DNA of 64,000 nucleotides, taken from Thalassospira lucentensis (GTDB taxonomy: Bacteria > Pseudomonadota > Alphaproteobacteria > Rhodospirillales > Thalassospiraceae). Positions 53,210 through 62,751 of this stretch are shown here, in pieces; positions within the stretch are counted from its first letter, which is position 1, and each line of letters opens with the position of its first letter. The stretch is from positions 1,116,001 to 1,180,000 of the forward strand of contig NZ_JAATOV010000001.1 of assembly GCF_011806425.1 (NCBI RefSeq), given 5' to 3'. Both the position numbers and the translations under genes were made by a program. The notes beneath the pieces were generated by a model that did no database searches, had not been told where the DNA came from, and saw nothing but the letters and a program-made list of their open reading frames with translations.

Positions 53210-53636
53210 GTCAAAAGTCCTTAAAATGGGGCCGGCTTTGACGGAAGTCAGCGTGAAGTACGCACGTTAGGTGTCGCCAAGTGCGTTCGCAGGATGGTCA
53301 TTTTAATTAGCATACTTGCTTTGTAATTTACATTGATCCACAGCAAGAAAAGAGTTGTTCGTGGCGCAACCCTTTGCTGACAGTCAAATTTAAGCGGGAA
53401 TTATTTTTCGGTGCGGATGCAATGATCGGTTCGGGCAAGAGGTTGCCCGGCATTCCGATGGTCTTTAATTCAAATTAGGCATGCGAAAACGTGCCGCCAC
53501 GCCCGCAGGCGGCGGCGGTGGCGGGCTAGGTCAGGGCATACGCTTGATGAATTGCGGGCAAACAACCTGCGCGCAGGTGGGGCGGGCGGCTAACGAGGCA
53601 AAGCCGTATTGTCGCGGCCCCCGACCTCCGCCTGCG
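53210..53636. other. Non-coding stretch of 427 bases, GC-rich at its left-hand end
   Basis: No supported gene. The first part is AT-rich and likely holds the gadB promoter (for example TTGCTTTGTAATTTACATT near 53310). From 53481 to 53636 the sequence is very GC-rich, with CCGCCAC and GTGGCGG hairpin arms around 53494-53524, and may act as the terminator of the oxygenase gene. Confidence 0.4.
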
Positions 53637-54722
53637 TTAGCGCTTCATCGCCAGCGGCGAAATTTGCTGGTTTCGGCTGGCGATCATTTTTTGTTCGGCC
53701 AATGCGCCTGCTTCGTCGGTCAAGAAGGTGAAAATGGCAAAACGTTTTCCCTTGGTCACCGGCATGGCTTCGTGCAGCAACGAACAGGAAAAGACAAGCG
53801 CGCCACCGGGGGGCGGGGCATACAAAGTTTGGCCGTATTCAGGGAACCGGACCTGACCGCCTTCATAATCGATGTCATTCAGATTAAGCGACACGGCAAA
53901 CCGGCGGTGGGCGGTGAATGCTGTGCGGTTATCGCGGTGGCGGGCAAAATGGCCTTCTTCGGCTGCGTCGTAACAGCCGATACGCAGGACTTCCATGCTG
54001 GCGGTTCGGAAGTGGAACGCCTTTAACAGTTCTGGCGCAAGGCGCGAAACAATGCGGCTTTTCACTCGGTTGAACAACGCCTCGTCAAGCAGCACGACGT
54101 CATTGCGTTTCTTAATCTCTGCCTTGGCTGTGCTGTTGTTCGACGATCCTTGGGAAACGCCATCAGCACGCTTGTCGCCGTCTTGCCAATAGCGCAGCAA
54201 TTCCGCGCATAGTTCCGGTTCAAGCACATCTTTCATCACCAGAACCGGGGCTTGGTAATTGGCGGCTGTCGGGCTGCTTGCCGTATGTATCGACTGGCAG
54301 GTCGTAACAACCTTGCTCAGGTTGCTGCGTGGTTCGATTGCCGCAAGGCGATGGTTTGGATCGATGATGACGATTGATGGTTCTTTGGCATCAAATAATG
54401 CGCGAACCGCATTTGCCTCGTCATACAGTTCGGTGACTTTCTTGGATGATTTTTCGGCCTTTTTCGGGCTTTTCTTCCCGCCAATCACCAGAAACGTCAA
54501 AACTTCGTGGGTTTTGGTGTCTTCTAGGAATTGGTCGATTTCTTGCCATTCGGCCTTGGTGGGTTTGTCATCTAGCAGCCACAAGGCCAGCGTGTTACCC
54601 GCGATAAGTTGATCGGTAAGGTCGACGGATTTTCCCGCACGATCTGGCAAAATGACCTTTGGAACAAAGTCCCCCTGTGTGATTTTGGTGGGGCGATTGG
54701 TTGGCTTTTTTGTTCCGGTCAT
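53637..54722 (-). CDS. 2-oxoglutarate/Fe(II) oxygenase, prolyl-4-hydroxylase-like, with redoxin-like domain
   Basis: A 361-residue two-domain protein. Residues 15-145 look like a peroxiredoxin/thioredoxin-like fold (GDFVPKVILPDRAGKSVDL) but lack the peroxidatic cysteine; the position has LLDDKPTKAEW. Residues 155-345 are a double-stranded beta-helix dioxygenase with the iron triad His262-x-Asp264 and His317 (HEAM), and Arg327 in KGKRFAIFTF for 2-oxoglutarate. The substrate is unknown; relatives hydroxylate prolines in proteins. It stands 61 bases after dapE on the same strand and may share its message. Confidence 0.85.
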   Translation of the reverse strand: MTGTKKPTNRPTKITQGDFVPKVILPDRAGKSVDLTDQLIAGNTLALWLLDDKPTKAEWQEIDQFLEDTKTHEVLTFLVIGGKKSPKKAEKSSKKVTELYDEANAVRALFDAKEPSIVIIDPNHRLAAIEPRSNLSKVVTTCQSIHTASSPTAANYQAPVLVMKDVLEPELCAELLRYWQDGDKRADGVSQGSSNNSTAKAEIKKRNDVVLLDEALFNRVKSRIVSRLAPELLKAFHFRTASMEVLRIGCYDAAEEGHFARHRDNRTAFTAHRRFAVSLNLNDIDYEGGQVRFPEYGQTLYAPPPGGALVFSCSLLHEAMPVTKGKRFAIFTFLTDEAGALAEQKMIASRNQQISPLAMKR

Positions 54723-54783
54723 TTCGCAGATATCCTGTACATGTCCCTTACGAGATCGGTCCTATCTATCTTCAGGTCTTTCT

Positions 54784-55929
54784 TCAGTCTTTTTGAAAGT
54801 ATCCCGACAAAACTTCGCTGTAAATCGTGCTCAGATTTTCGATGTCGTCGACCATGGCATGTTCATCGACCTTGTGCATGCTTTGCCCGACAAGGCCAAA
54901 TTCGGCGACTTCGCAGTATTTTTGAATGAAGCGGGCGTCGGATGTGCCGCCGGTCGTGCTCATTTCCGGGCGTTTCCCGGTGACTTTTTCCGAAGCATCG
55001 GCAATCAAATTGGCCAGTTTGCCGGGATTGCACAGGAAGGCATCCCCGGAAATTTTGACTGTCAGGTCATGTGCGCCGGCATGTTGCGCGCAGACATCCC
55101 GGATCCATTTTTCAAGATCAGCACCGGTATGCTGATCATTAAAGCGGATGTTAAACGCGGCTGAAACCTTGGCCGGGACAACGTTGGTTGCGCTGTTACC
55201 CGCATCAACGGTGGTGACTTCAAGGTTGCTGGGTTGGAAATGATCCGTCCCCTGATCAAGTTCACGGGAATTAAGGGTATCAAGAACCTTGATCATGCGC
55301 GGCACAGGATTGTCTGCCAAATGGGGATAGGCGACATGGCCCTGCGCACCAAACACCGTCAGCCATCCCGTGATGGATCCGCGACGGCCAATCTTCATCA
55401 TTTCGCCGAGATATTTTGGATTGGTCGGCTCCCCCACCAGGCAAGTATCGAATTTTTCGCCTTGCTGGTCGCACCATTCGATCAATTTGACGGTGCCGTT
55501 GATGGCGTCGGCTTCTTCGTCACCGGTGATCAGGAAGCTGATGCTTTCATCAAAATCGGGATGGGCGGCCAAAAACGCATCGACCCCGCCGACAAAACAG
55601 GCAATTCCGGTTTTCATGTCAACCGCACCGCGCCCAAACAGCCGGCCGTCTTTGACTTCGCCACCGAACGGATCGACGGTCCATGCATCGCGATCGCCTG
55701 CGGGCACAACATCGGTGTGCCCGGCAAAGCAGAAATTGCGTCCCTTGGTGCCCAGACGGGCATACAGGTTATCAATGGCATCGCTGCCATCGCTGTCAAA
55801 CACCTTGCGTTTGCATTCAAAACCGCGCGCTTCGAGTGCCTTTTGCAGGACATCAAGCGCACCCGCATTGGCCGGGGTCACCGATGGGCAGCGGATCAGG
55901 GATTGTGCAAGTTCAAGGGCTGTCGACAT
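54784..55929 (-). CDS. dapE: Succinyl-diaminopimelate desuccinylase
   Basis: About 381 residues from the ATG at 55929, six bases after AAGAGA; an ATG at 55935 also reads in frame but touches that site. M20 metallopeptidase features: CFAGHTDVVPAGD (His, Asp), GRGAVDMKTGIACF (bridging Asp), LITGDEEADAINGT (catalytic Glu) and the C-terminal LVGQSMHKVDEH (last His). It removes succinate from N-succinyl-LL-DAP in lysine and peptidoglycan synthesis, acting after DapD/DapC. It is downstream of dapD, separated by a terminator and a parS site. Confidence 0.97.
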   Translation of the reverse strand: MSTALELAQSLIRCPSVTPANAGALDVLQKALEARGFECKRKVFDSDGSDAIDNLYARLGTKGRNFCFAGHTDVVPAGDRDAWTVDPFGGEVKDGRLFGRGAVDMKTGIACFVGGVDAFLAAHPDFDESISFLITGDEEADAINGTVKLIEWCDQQGEKFDTCLVGEPTNPKYLGEMMKIGRRGSITGWLTVFGAQGHVAYPHLADNPVPRMIKVLDTLNSRELDQGTDHFQPSNLEVTTVDAGNSATNVVPAKVSAAFNIRFNDQHTGADLEKWIRDVCAQHAGAHDLTVKISGDAFLCNPGKLANLIADASEKVTGKRPEMSTTGGTSDARFIQKYCEVAEFGLVGQSMHKVDEHAMVDDIENLSTIYSEVLSGYFQKD

Positions 55930-55986
55930 TGGCATTCTCTTGGTTCGTGTCTTTTGGTGGGGAATAGGAATTTACACCTATTATTT

Positions 55987-56002
55987 TGTTTCACGTGAAA
56001 CA
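55987..56002. promoter_or_regulatory. parS centromere site, perfect 16-base consensus
   Basis: TGTTTCACGTGAAACA is a perfect palindrome and matches the chromosomal parS consensus bound by ParB. It lies in the gap between dapE and dapD. Such sites cluster near the replication origin. parA and parB are not in the window. Confidence 0.9.
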
Positions 56003-56022
56003 AAAGAAGAACAAATATACAT

Positions 56023-56056
56023 TAAGGGGCGAAACAGCCATCCGTTTCGCCCCTTA
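56023..56056 (-). terminator. Hairpin after dapD
   Basis: TAAGGGGCGAAAC and GTTTCGCCCCTTA are perfect 13-base arms around eight bases. It follows the dapD stop by about 37 bases. A second palindrome, ATCATGA-ATA-TCATGAT at 56058-56074, lies just before it. There is only a weak T-run. Confidence 0.7.
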
Positions 56057-56092
56057 TATCATGAATATCATGATCGCATCGCGCGTCGCAGA

Positions 56093-56938
56093 TTAGTCGC
56101 GCAGCAGTTCATTGATCGAGGTTTTCGAACGGGTTTTTTCATCAACACGTTTGATGATCACCGCGCAATAAAGGCTCGGTCCTGGCGTTCCATCGGGAAG
56201 CGGTTTGCCCGCAATGCTGCCCGGCACGACGACCGAGTAGGCCGGGACGCGACCAACAAAGGTCTCGCCAGTGGTGCGGTCGATGATTTTGGTCGATGCG
56301 CCAATGAAGACACCCATCGAAATAACGGCACCTTCTTCAACGATGACACCTTCGACGATTTCTGAACGTGCGCCGATAAAGGCGTTGTCTTCGATGATGA
56401 CCGGTCCGGCCTGAAGCGGTTCAAGAACGCCACCGATACCAGCACCACCCGAAAGGTGAACGTTTTTGCCGATCTGTGCGCAGGAGCCAACCGTCGCCCA
56501 AGTATCAACCATCACACCGGTATCAACATACGCGCCAAGATTGACAAAGCTTGGCATCAGAACGGTGCCCGGTGCGACATAGGCCGAACGGCGCACGATG
56601 CTGCCCGGAACGGCGCGGAAACCGGCATTTTTAAATTCGGCTTCACCCCAACCTTCGAATTTCGACGGGACTTTGTCCCACCAGTTGGTGTTTTCGCCCG
56701 GACCACCTGCGATGGTGGTCATGTCATTGAGACGGAAAGACAGCAGAACCGCCTTTTTTGCCCACTGATTGACGACCCATTTGTCTTCAATCTTTTCGGC
56801 AACACGCAGTTCACCGCGATCCATGGCATGAAGTGCCTGATCAACAGCTTTGCGGATTTCGCCCTGTGTGGCGGAATTGATTTCGTCGCGGTTTTCCCAA
56901 GCGACGTTAATCACGCCTTCAAGTTCGGTTTTGTTCAT
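56093..56938 (-). CDS. dapD: 2,3,4,5-tetrahydropyridine-2,6-dicarboxylate N-succinyltransferase
   Basis: A 281-residue enzyme from the ATG at 56938 ([20 protein letters not shown]); the frame opens earlier at 57103. The left-handed beta-helix of hexapeptide repeats is clear ([60 protein letters not shown]). It uses succinyl-CoA to acylate the tetrahydropyridine intermediate. DapE acts two steps later and is encoded next on the same strand. It is probably transcribed with the nucleotidase upstream or from its own promoter near TTGTAA-CGA-TTACAA at 57106-57120. Confidence 0.97.
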   Translation of the reverse strand: MNKTELEGVINVAWENRDEINSATQGEIRKAVDQALHAMDRGELRVAEKIEDKWVVNQWAKKAVLLSFRLNDMTTIAGGPGENTNWWDKVPSKFEGWGEAEFKNAGFRAVPGSIVRRSAYVAPGTVLMPSFVNLGAYVDTGVMVDTWATVGSCAQIGKNVHLSGGAGIGGVLEPLQAGPVIIEDNAFIGARSEIVEGVIVEEGAVISMGVFIGASTKIIDRTTGETFVGRVPAYSVVVPGSIAGKPLPDGTPGPSLYCAVIIKRVDEKTRSKTSINELLRD

Positions 56939-57201
56939 TGTTCGAAGGTCCTTGCGGTCAGCCTTAAATTCGTCGGGCGGAGAATGGTCAAAGCAGGCTT
57001 TGAAGTCAACTCCGCCAATTTGCGTACACGGGCCTATGTCGGCCACGTTCCAATCCTGATCCGTATGGGGAACAGCAATAAACGAAGACGGTGGTAATCT
57101 CAACGTTGTAACGATTACAAATCATGCCAAGCGCGCGTGGCAAGGCCAGATGCCTTGCCGTGATTGATCCCCAACGCATTAAAAGTCACCCTGATGGCGT
57201 T

Positions 57202-57897
57202 TTACGCGGCCTTGGCAAGGGTGCGCAAAAAGCCAACCAGATCGTCGGTATGGTGATCAATGCGCGGGTCGTCATTGCCGGCCTGCGCCCATTCAACATC
57301 GGTATGCACCCAAACCGTCGTCATGCCCATTTCCTTGGCCGGCAGCAGATTTTTTGCCATGTCTTCAAAATAGACGGCTTTGGCAGGATTAATATCATCA
57401 CGCGCCAAAAGCAGGTCATAGGGTTCTTGCTGTGGCTTGGGGATATAGTTGGCATCAACGATGTCAAAGATGGTTTCAAACCGATCGGCAATGCCAAGGC
57501 GGCCCATCACACGTTCGGCATGGCCACGCGATGCGTTGGTGAAAATCAGCTTGCGACCGGGCAAGTCATCCAGGGCCTTTGCCAGATCAGGTGCCGGGGC
57601 GACAACGGACACATCGATGTCGTGCACCTTATCAAGATAGTCGGCCGGATCGATTTTATGTTCGGTCATCAGTCCGCGCAACGTGGTGCCATAGCGATGA
57701 AAATAGTCCTTTTGAACTCGGTGGGCTTCGTCCGGTTCCAAAGAAAGGGTATCGCGCACATAATTGCCGATAAGGTCCGATACCTGGGCAAACAGGTTGC
57801 AGGCAGAAGGATAAAGCGTGTTGTCGAGATCAAAAATCAGAACCGAGTCCGCGTCCATACGGGGCAGGTCCGAGCGGGGTTTCAGGAGCGATGTCAT
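57202..57897 (-). CDS. Pyrimidine 5'-nucleotidase, HAD family
   Basis: A 231-residue HAD phosphatase. Motif I is LIFDLDNTLYPSACNLF (the two Asp), motif II is LIFTNASRGHAERV, and motif III/IV is KPQQEPYDLLLA and VYFEDMAKNLLPAK. The DNTLYP form is typical of the Sdt1/PhoN-like pyrimidine 5'-nucleotidase group, which dephosphorylates UMP/CMP and damaged pyrimidine nucleotides. It is upstream of dapD on the same strand by 263 bases; the two are a common pair in alphaproteobacteria. Confidence 0.9.
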   Translation of the reverse strand: MTSLLKPRSDLPRMDADSVLIFDLDNTLYPSACNLFAQVSDLIGNYVRDTLSLEPDEAHRVQKDYFHRYGTTLRGLMTEHKIDPADYLDKVHDIDVSVVAPAPDLAKALDDLPGRKLIFTNASRGHAERVMGRLGIADRFETIFDIVDANYIPKPQQEPYDLLLARDDINPAKAVYFEDMAKNLLPAKEMGMTTVWVHTDVEWAQAGNDDPRIDHHTDDLVGFLRTLAKAA

Positions 57898-58328
57898 GAT
57901 CAGCAGGCCTTATCAATAATGAGGTTACGCGTGGTGTGAACGATATGGATATTTGTAGGCGATCTGTGTGTTATTGCAAACCATCGGTATGTGCGGCGAT
58001 GAAAAGCATTGTAGCTATGCGTTATGCGCAGCGTGTTATGGCTTAAATTGTTAACTTTCTCAGTTTAAAACCTCGCGCCGAGACCAAAAATACCCAAGAT
58101 AACGATACATGGGTCAGTACGTCGTTCACGTGCATTTGGTTTCTTTGGCATTACGAATTTTCCCCTTTACGCATCGCAATGAGAAATCATGAAGACGTAA
58201 AACCCTTGTTAACGGCAATGGGGGGATGATGCCTGAGGCCATGTTGCAAAAGACGATGTTTTCTCGGTATTTATCGTATCCGGGGAAGTGAATGGTTTCG
58301 GTATTTCGAAACAGCGTAAGAGGACGCT
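57898..58328. other. Non-coding stretch of 431 bases between nucleotidase and EAL genes
   Basis: No gene that I can support. AT-rich in the middle (TTAAATTGTTAACTTTC near 58040). Probably holds promoters for both divergent genes. No c-di-GMP riboswitch core was recognised. Confidence 0.4.
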
Positions 58329-60014
58329 TTGGATAAGCTTACAAAGGCGCGCACCACCGAACTTCGAAATGAGCGCAATCGCTTTGCTGCACTTGCATTT
58401 GTTTGGGGTGACATCCTTTTGGAACTGGATGGCGATTTTCGAATTGTTTTTGCGTCTGGTGCGTCTGACAGCATTCTTGGCCGTCGACCGCAAGACTTAT
58501 CAGGCCATCTTTTCCACAGCCTGCTGGCAAAACAGTTTCAGCCGCTGGTGACTGAAATGCTTCAGGTCGCGCGCAGACGCGGGCGGATGGACAATATTCA
58601 GGTGCGCTTTGTTCAGGCCGACCAACAGCTGACCCCGCCGGTATCGATGAGTGGCTATTTCCTGCCTGATCTTGGCGATCACTTTTTTGTAGCGCTTCGG
58701 GTTGCGATCAACGCATTGCCGCCCGACGTTGCCCGATCCATTCAGCGTGATCACGAAACCGGGCTTTTGGACGAAGAAAGCCTGTCCAAGGTTGTGACCG
58801 AACGCCTTGTCACGCAGCGCGAAACCGGGATCCAGCATAAATTTACCTTGATGACACTCAACGCGTTTGATCCTTTGTGTAAACGCATGGAGCAGATTGA
58901 ACGCGACGAGCTTTTGGCAAGTGTTGGGGCGTTTTTGCGCGCGCATTCTGTGGCGGGCGATACGGCTGGGCGTCTTGGCAGCAATCAGTTTGGAATGCTT
59001 CATCGCCCGGATGTGCCGATTGGCGAACTTGAACAACGGATTGTCGATTGCGCACGCGATGCCGATCCAAAAGGACTTGGCATCGAAGTCAGTTCATCGG
59101 TCACCGATTTCACCGCCGAAGTTATTCCGCCCGGTGATTTGGCGCGCGGTGTGTTGTATTCCATCCGGCGTTTTTGTGACCGTCAGGAACACGGGTTTAC
59201 GTTTTCGCGCCTCATGGGGCAGGCGAATAATCTGGTCAATGATACCTTTTCCGCGATGCATGATTTTGGCACCCGGGTCGATCAATTAAAGTTCGATGCG
59301 GCCTATCAACCAATTGTGCGCCTGCCATCGGCGGAAATTCATCATTTTGAAGTGCTGGTTCGGTTCTATAACGACGATGGCGAGCTGATCCCGACCCAGC
59401 AGCTGATCACGTTTGCCGAGCAGGTAAATATGGTGCATCGCCTTGATTTGGCGATGATGCGCCGAACCATCAAATGGATCAGATCGCAACTTGATGAAGG
59501 CTTAACCGTGCGGGTCGCGACCAATGTGTCGGGGCATTCATTGGGCAACCCCGATTTTTGCCGGTCGGTCATTGCGCTTTTTGAACGCAACCGCGATACG
59601 CTTGGTCAATTGATGATCGAGATCACCGAAACATCCGAAATCAGCGACATAGACAGCGCGGCGAAATGGATCAGCCGGTTCCGGGAATTTGGTGTTGAGA
59701 TTTGTTTGGATGACTTTGGCACCGGGGCGTCGAATTTCCGATATCTCAGCGCGCTTGAGGTTGATTACGTCAAGATTGACGGGGAATCCATTCACCAGTC
59801 GATGAAGTCGCGCAAAGGTCAGGCGTTCATGCGATCATTGGTCGATCTGTGTCATTCAATTGATGTCAAAGTGGTCGGCGAGATGATCGAAACCGACAAA
59901 ATGCGCGAACTGATCACCAAGGCCGGGTTTGATTTTGCCCAAGGTTACTTGTTTGGCAAGCCCGAGGCCGACATCAGTTTGTATTGGCGCGATAACAGCA
60001 CGCGACGCCGATAA
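58329..60014 (+). CDS. PAS / degenerate GGDEF / EAL domain protein
   Basis: A 561-residue cytoplasmic protein starting at TTG, supported by AGAGGA five bases upstream. Residues about 20-130 look like a PAS domain (WGDILLELDGDFRIVFASGA). Residues about 150-290 are like GGDEF but the signature is RLGSNQFGML, so it cannot make c-di-GMP. Residues about 325-555 are an EAL domain with EVL at 341-343, DDFGTG at 461-466 and FAQGYLFGKP. The catalytic residues of c-di-GMP phosphodiesterases (Glu341, Asn, Glu, two Asp, Lys in YVKIDGESI, Glu in GEMIET, Gln) seem present, so it may be active. It stands alone, next to a terminator. Confidence 0.85.
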   Translation: MDKLTKARTTELRNERNRFAALAFVWGDILLELDGDFRIVFASGASDSILGRRPQDLSGHLFHSLLAKQFQPLVTEMLQVARRRGRMDNIQVRFVQADQQLTPPVSMSGYFLPDLGDHFFVALRVAINALPPDVARSIQRDHETGLLDEESLSKVVTERLVTQRETGIQHKFTLMTLNAFDPLCKRMEQIERDELLASVGAFLRAHSVAGDTAGRLGSNQFGMLHRPDVPIGELEQRIVDCARDADPKGLGIEVSSSVTDFTAEVIPPGDLARGVLYSIRRFCDRQEHGFTFSRLMGQANNLVNDTFSAMHDFGTRVDQLKFDAAYQPIVRLPSAEIHHFEVLVRFYNDDGELIPTQQLITFAEQVNMVHRLDLAMMRRTIKWIRSQLDEGLTVRVATNVSGHSLGNPDFCRSVIALFERNRDTLGQLMIEITETSEISDIDSAAKWISRFREFGVEICLDDFGTGASNFRYLSALEVDYVKIDGESIHQSMKSRKGQAFMRSLVDLCHSIDVKVVGEMIETDKMRELITKAGFDFAQGYLFGKPEADISLYWRDNSTRRR

Positions 60015-60084
60015 AGCCGAACTCTGCGTTTCGGGTCTTATGCGTCGAAATTCTTCAGATTGTTCTTAATGCGACAGCAACGAA

Positions 60085-60112
60085 AAAAGGCCGGTGCATG
60101 CACCGGCCTTTG
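60085..60112. terminator. Bidirectional terminator between EAL gene and pckA
   Basis: GGCCGGTGCA and TGCACCGGCC form a perfect palindrome at 60089-60108, with A-run before and TTT after. Confidence 0.85.
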
Positions 60113-60142
60113 TCTTGGTCGTCGTTTTGGTCAACGCGCCAC

Positions 60143-61768
60143 TTATTCGGCAGCTTTGACGTCTGCGCTGCTGCGGATGGCAGCTTCGCGGACGTCGTCG
60201 GTGACGTGTTCTTCGAACTTGGTGAAGTTCTTTTCAAACAGACCGGTCAGGTTGGCAGCCGCCTTGTCGTAGGCGTCTTTGTCGTTCCAGCTTTCACGTG
60301 GGTTCAGCACGCTTGCCGGAATGTCGCCACAGGCGGTCGGATAGGCCAGACCGAAATACGGATCGGTTGCAAAATCAGCATTTTCCAACTCGCCGTTCAG
60401 GGCTGCATTCAAAAGGCCACGGGTGTAACCGATCTTCATGCGTGATCCAACGCCATAGGCGCCGCCCGACCAGCCGGTATTCACCAGCCAGCAGTTTGCA
60501 CCATGTTTTTCCATCAGTTCACCAAGAAGCTTGGCATAGACGGACGGATGACGCGGCATGAACGGTGCGCCAAAGCAGGCAGAGAACGCAGCGGTCGGTT
60601 CTTTGACGCCTTTTTCGGTGCCAGCAACCTTTGCGGTATAACCCGACAGGAAGTGATACATCGCCTGTGCCGAACTTAGTTTTGCAATCGGCGGCAAAAC
60701 GCCAAAGGCATCACAGGTCAGCATGATGATGTTTTTCGGGTGACCACCACGGCCGTTATCCGATGCGTTCGGAATGAATTCGATCGGATAGGAGGAGCGG
60801 GTGTTTTCGGTGTGACGGGCATCGTCGAGATCAAGCTCGCGCGATTGCTTGTTCATCACAACGTTTTCAAGAACCGTTCCGAAACGTTCGGTCGTGGCGT
60901 GGATTTCCGGCTCAGCTTCTTTGGAAAGCTTGATCACCTTGGCATAGCAGCCGCCTTCGAAGTTAAAGACGCCTTCTTCGCCCCAGCCATGTTCGTCATC
61001 GCCAATCAGGGTGCGCGATGCATCAGCGGAAAGGGTGGTTTTACCGGTGCCAGACAGACCAAAGAAGATGGCGGTGTCGCCGTCTTTGCCCATGTTGGCA
61101 GAGCAATGCATCGGCATGACGCCCTTGCCCGGCAGAATGTGGTTCAGAACCGAGAAGATCGATTTCTTCATTTCACCGGCATACCAAGTGCCGCCGATGA
61201 TAACCATTTTACGTTCAAAGCTGACCATCACGAAGACGTTGGAACGGGTTCCGTCGACTTCTGGATCGGCCTGAAGACCTGGTGCATGCAACACGGTAAA
61301 TTCCGGCGCAAAATCACGCAGTTCTTCTTTTTGCGGCTGGATGAACATGTTGCGGGCAAAAAGGTTATGCCACGCATTTTCGTTGATCACACGTACCGGC
61401 AGGCGGAAACGCGGATCGGAACCGGCATAGCAATCTTGAACGAACAGTTCGGTGCCCTGGAAGTAAGCGCGCACTTTTTGGTACAGGCGCTCGAAAACGT
61501 CCGGGCTGACCGGGCGATTGACGTCGCCCCAATCAATATCATTTTTGGTGCTTTCTTCTTCAACGATGAAGCGGTCTAGCGGGGAACGGCCGGTATGTTC
61601 GCCGGTCAGTGCGACAAAGGCACCACCCTTAGCGATTTTACCTTCGTTGCGACGGATCGCATGTTCGTAAAGGCCAGCAGCGTCAAGGTTCCAATGAACG
61701 GCGCCAAGGTTTTTGAGGCCATGAGTTTCAAGGCCTACACGGCTGACAACGGGTCCTGATTGCAGCAC
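60143..61768 (-). CDS. pckA: Phosphoenolpyruvate carboxykinase (ATP)
   Basis: A 541-residue enzyme of gluconeogenesis that converts oxaloacetate and ATP to PEP and CO2. It starts with GTG at 61768 behind AGGAGAG. The kinase-1a loop is [20 protein letters not shown], the second site [20 protein letters not shown] contains metal ligands, and the C-terminal [20 protein letters not shown] is typical. In Rhizobiales pckA lies beside chvI; here the two are about 46 kb apart. It makes PEP, the phosphate source of the regulatory PTS, from organic acids such as those the TRAP systems import. Confidence 0.97.
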   Translation of the reverse strand: MLQSGPVVSRVGLETHGLKNLGAVHWNLDAAGLYEHAIRRNEGKIAKGGAFVALTGEHTGRSPLDRFIVEEESTKNDIDWGDVNRPVSPDVFERLYQKVRAYFQGTELFVQDCYAGSDPRFRLPVRVINENAWHNLFARNMFIQPQKEELRDFAPEFTVLHAPGLQADPEVDGTRSNVFVMVSFERKMVIIGGTWYAGEMKKSIFSVLNHILPGKGVMPMHCSANMGKDGDTAIFFGLSGTGKTTLSADASRTLIGDDEHGWGEEGVFNFEGGCYAKVIKLSKEAEPEIHATTERFGTVLENVVMNKQSRELDLDDARHTENTRSSYPIEFIPNASDNGRGGHPKNIIMLTCDAFGVLPPIAKLSSAQAMYHFLSGYTAKVAGTEKGVKEPTAAFSACFGAPFMPRHPSVYAKLLGELMEKHGANCWLVNTGWSGGAYGVGSRMKIGYTRGLLNAALNGELENADFATDPYFGLAYPTACGDIPASVLNPRESWNDKDAYDKAAANLTGLFEKNFTKFEEHVTDDVREAAIRSSADVKAAE

Positions 61769-61977
61769 GAATCTCTCCTGGTGGGAAATTGAATCTGGGG
61801 GTTAAATCTTCAATTTTACACAAACAATTGTGGGAAAAGTTTGCGTAGAGACATATTGTTACAAAGGTGTCTTAAAAGCAACCGGTCCTTTTGCCAAATA
61901 CCAAGGAAAACGTAGGTGTTTTTGCGTTTGTGAAAATTCTGTGTTCAGACCCGACAATTAAATCTTCACAAACCAAA

Positions 61978-62751
61978 TCAGGCCTTTAAGTCGCGCGATT
62001 TTTTGCACATTTCGACCAAAATCTGCCGTGCGTCGGTGGGCGCGTGCACCGGATGGGGGAATTCTATTCTGATGTTGGGGGACTCGGGCAAATCGGTTCC
62101 TAAAACCATGCCATCGCAATCAATGGAAATCATCTTCCAGTCAAGATCACTGGCATGATCGGTCTCGTACGCGACGATGTCGGCAATGGCATCAAGATGG
62201 TCGGCATTCATATGATTGATAATCTGGTCGTGCCCTTCTTTAAGCGCGTCGCAGTCATCAATCAGAAATTGTTTGCCGGTCAGGCGTCGTTGTTTGCCAA
62301 ATCCACCAACCCAATAGGCGGCTTCCACGTCGACGCGATAAAATCCAAAATCAGCGAAATCTGCATATTGGGCTGCATCCGGATGCGCCAGAAGGTAGCG
62401 GTTCCGAACCGCGGCAGAGGTATCTGGGATGGCGCGGCCAAACAGGGTCAGGCGTGCGGTATCGGTTTGGATCTGTGACGTGGCGTTCGATGGATTGTCT
62501 GATCCGCTGAAAAGCAGTGAAAGCCGGGCATCTGCCTTTAAATGGCGGGTGTGATCGGCCAGTTCCGAAATCAGCAGGATGGGCGCGCCATCAAGATCAG
62601 TGGCCGGAACCACCATGGAGGCAACCGGCCATCCGTCGCCAACTTGCTTATGACCAATGGCGGTGGTGGCAAGAACAGCCGCGTGTGATTGCCGGCACAT
62701 ACGCCGAAGATCAGATGCCGATGCGGTTGGTTTTTCGGGGGTGTTGGCCAT
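61978..62751 (-). CDS. HugZ-like FMN-binding split-barrel protein
   Basis: About 257 residues from the ATG at 62751 (MANTPEKPTASASDLRRMC), the open frame reaching 62835. The N-terminal half is a pyridoxamine-phosphate-oxidase-like split barrel (GWPVASMVVPATDLDGAPIL, LLISELADHTRHLKADARLS), the C-terminal half a DUF2470 domain (INHMNADHLDAIADIVAYET). This is the layout of the HugZ/HutZ group, some of which bind or break down heme. The typical C-terminal His that coordinates heme in Helicobacter HugZ was not checked. No heme uptake genes are adjacent. Confidence 0.85.
   Translation of the reverse strand: MANTPEKPTASASDLRRMCRQSHAAVLATTAIGHKQVGDGWPVASMVVPATDLDGAPILLISELADHTRHLKADARLSLLFSGSDNPSNATSQIQTDTARLTLFGRAIPDTSAAVRNRYLLAHPDAAQYADFADFGFYRVDVEAAYWVGGFGKQRRLTGKQFLIDDCDALKEGHDQIINHMNADHLDAIADIVAYETDHASDLDWKMISIDCDGMVLGTDLPESPNIRIEFPHPVHAPTDARQILVEMCKKSRDLKA

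Noticed and set aside
53481-54026. Plus-strand open frame of 181 codons opposite the oxygenase gene
   Set aside because: It is mostly the complement of the oxygenase coding sequence, and its own translation has no family resemblance.
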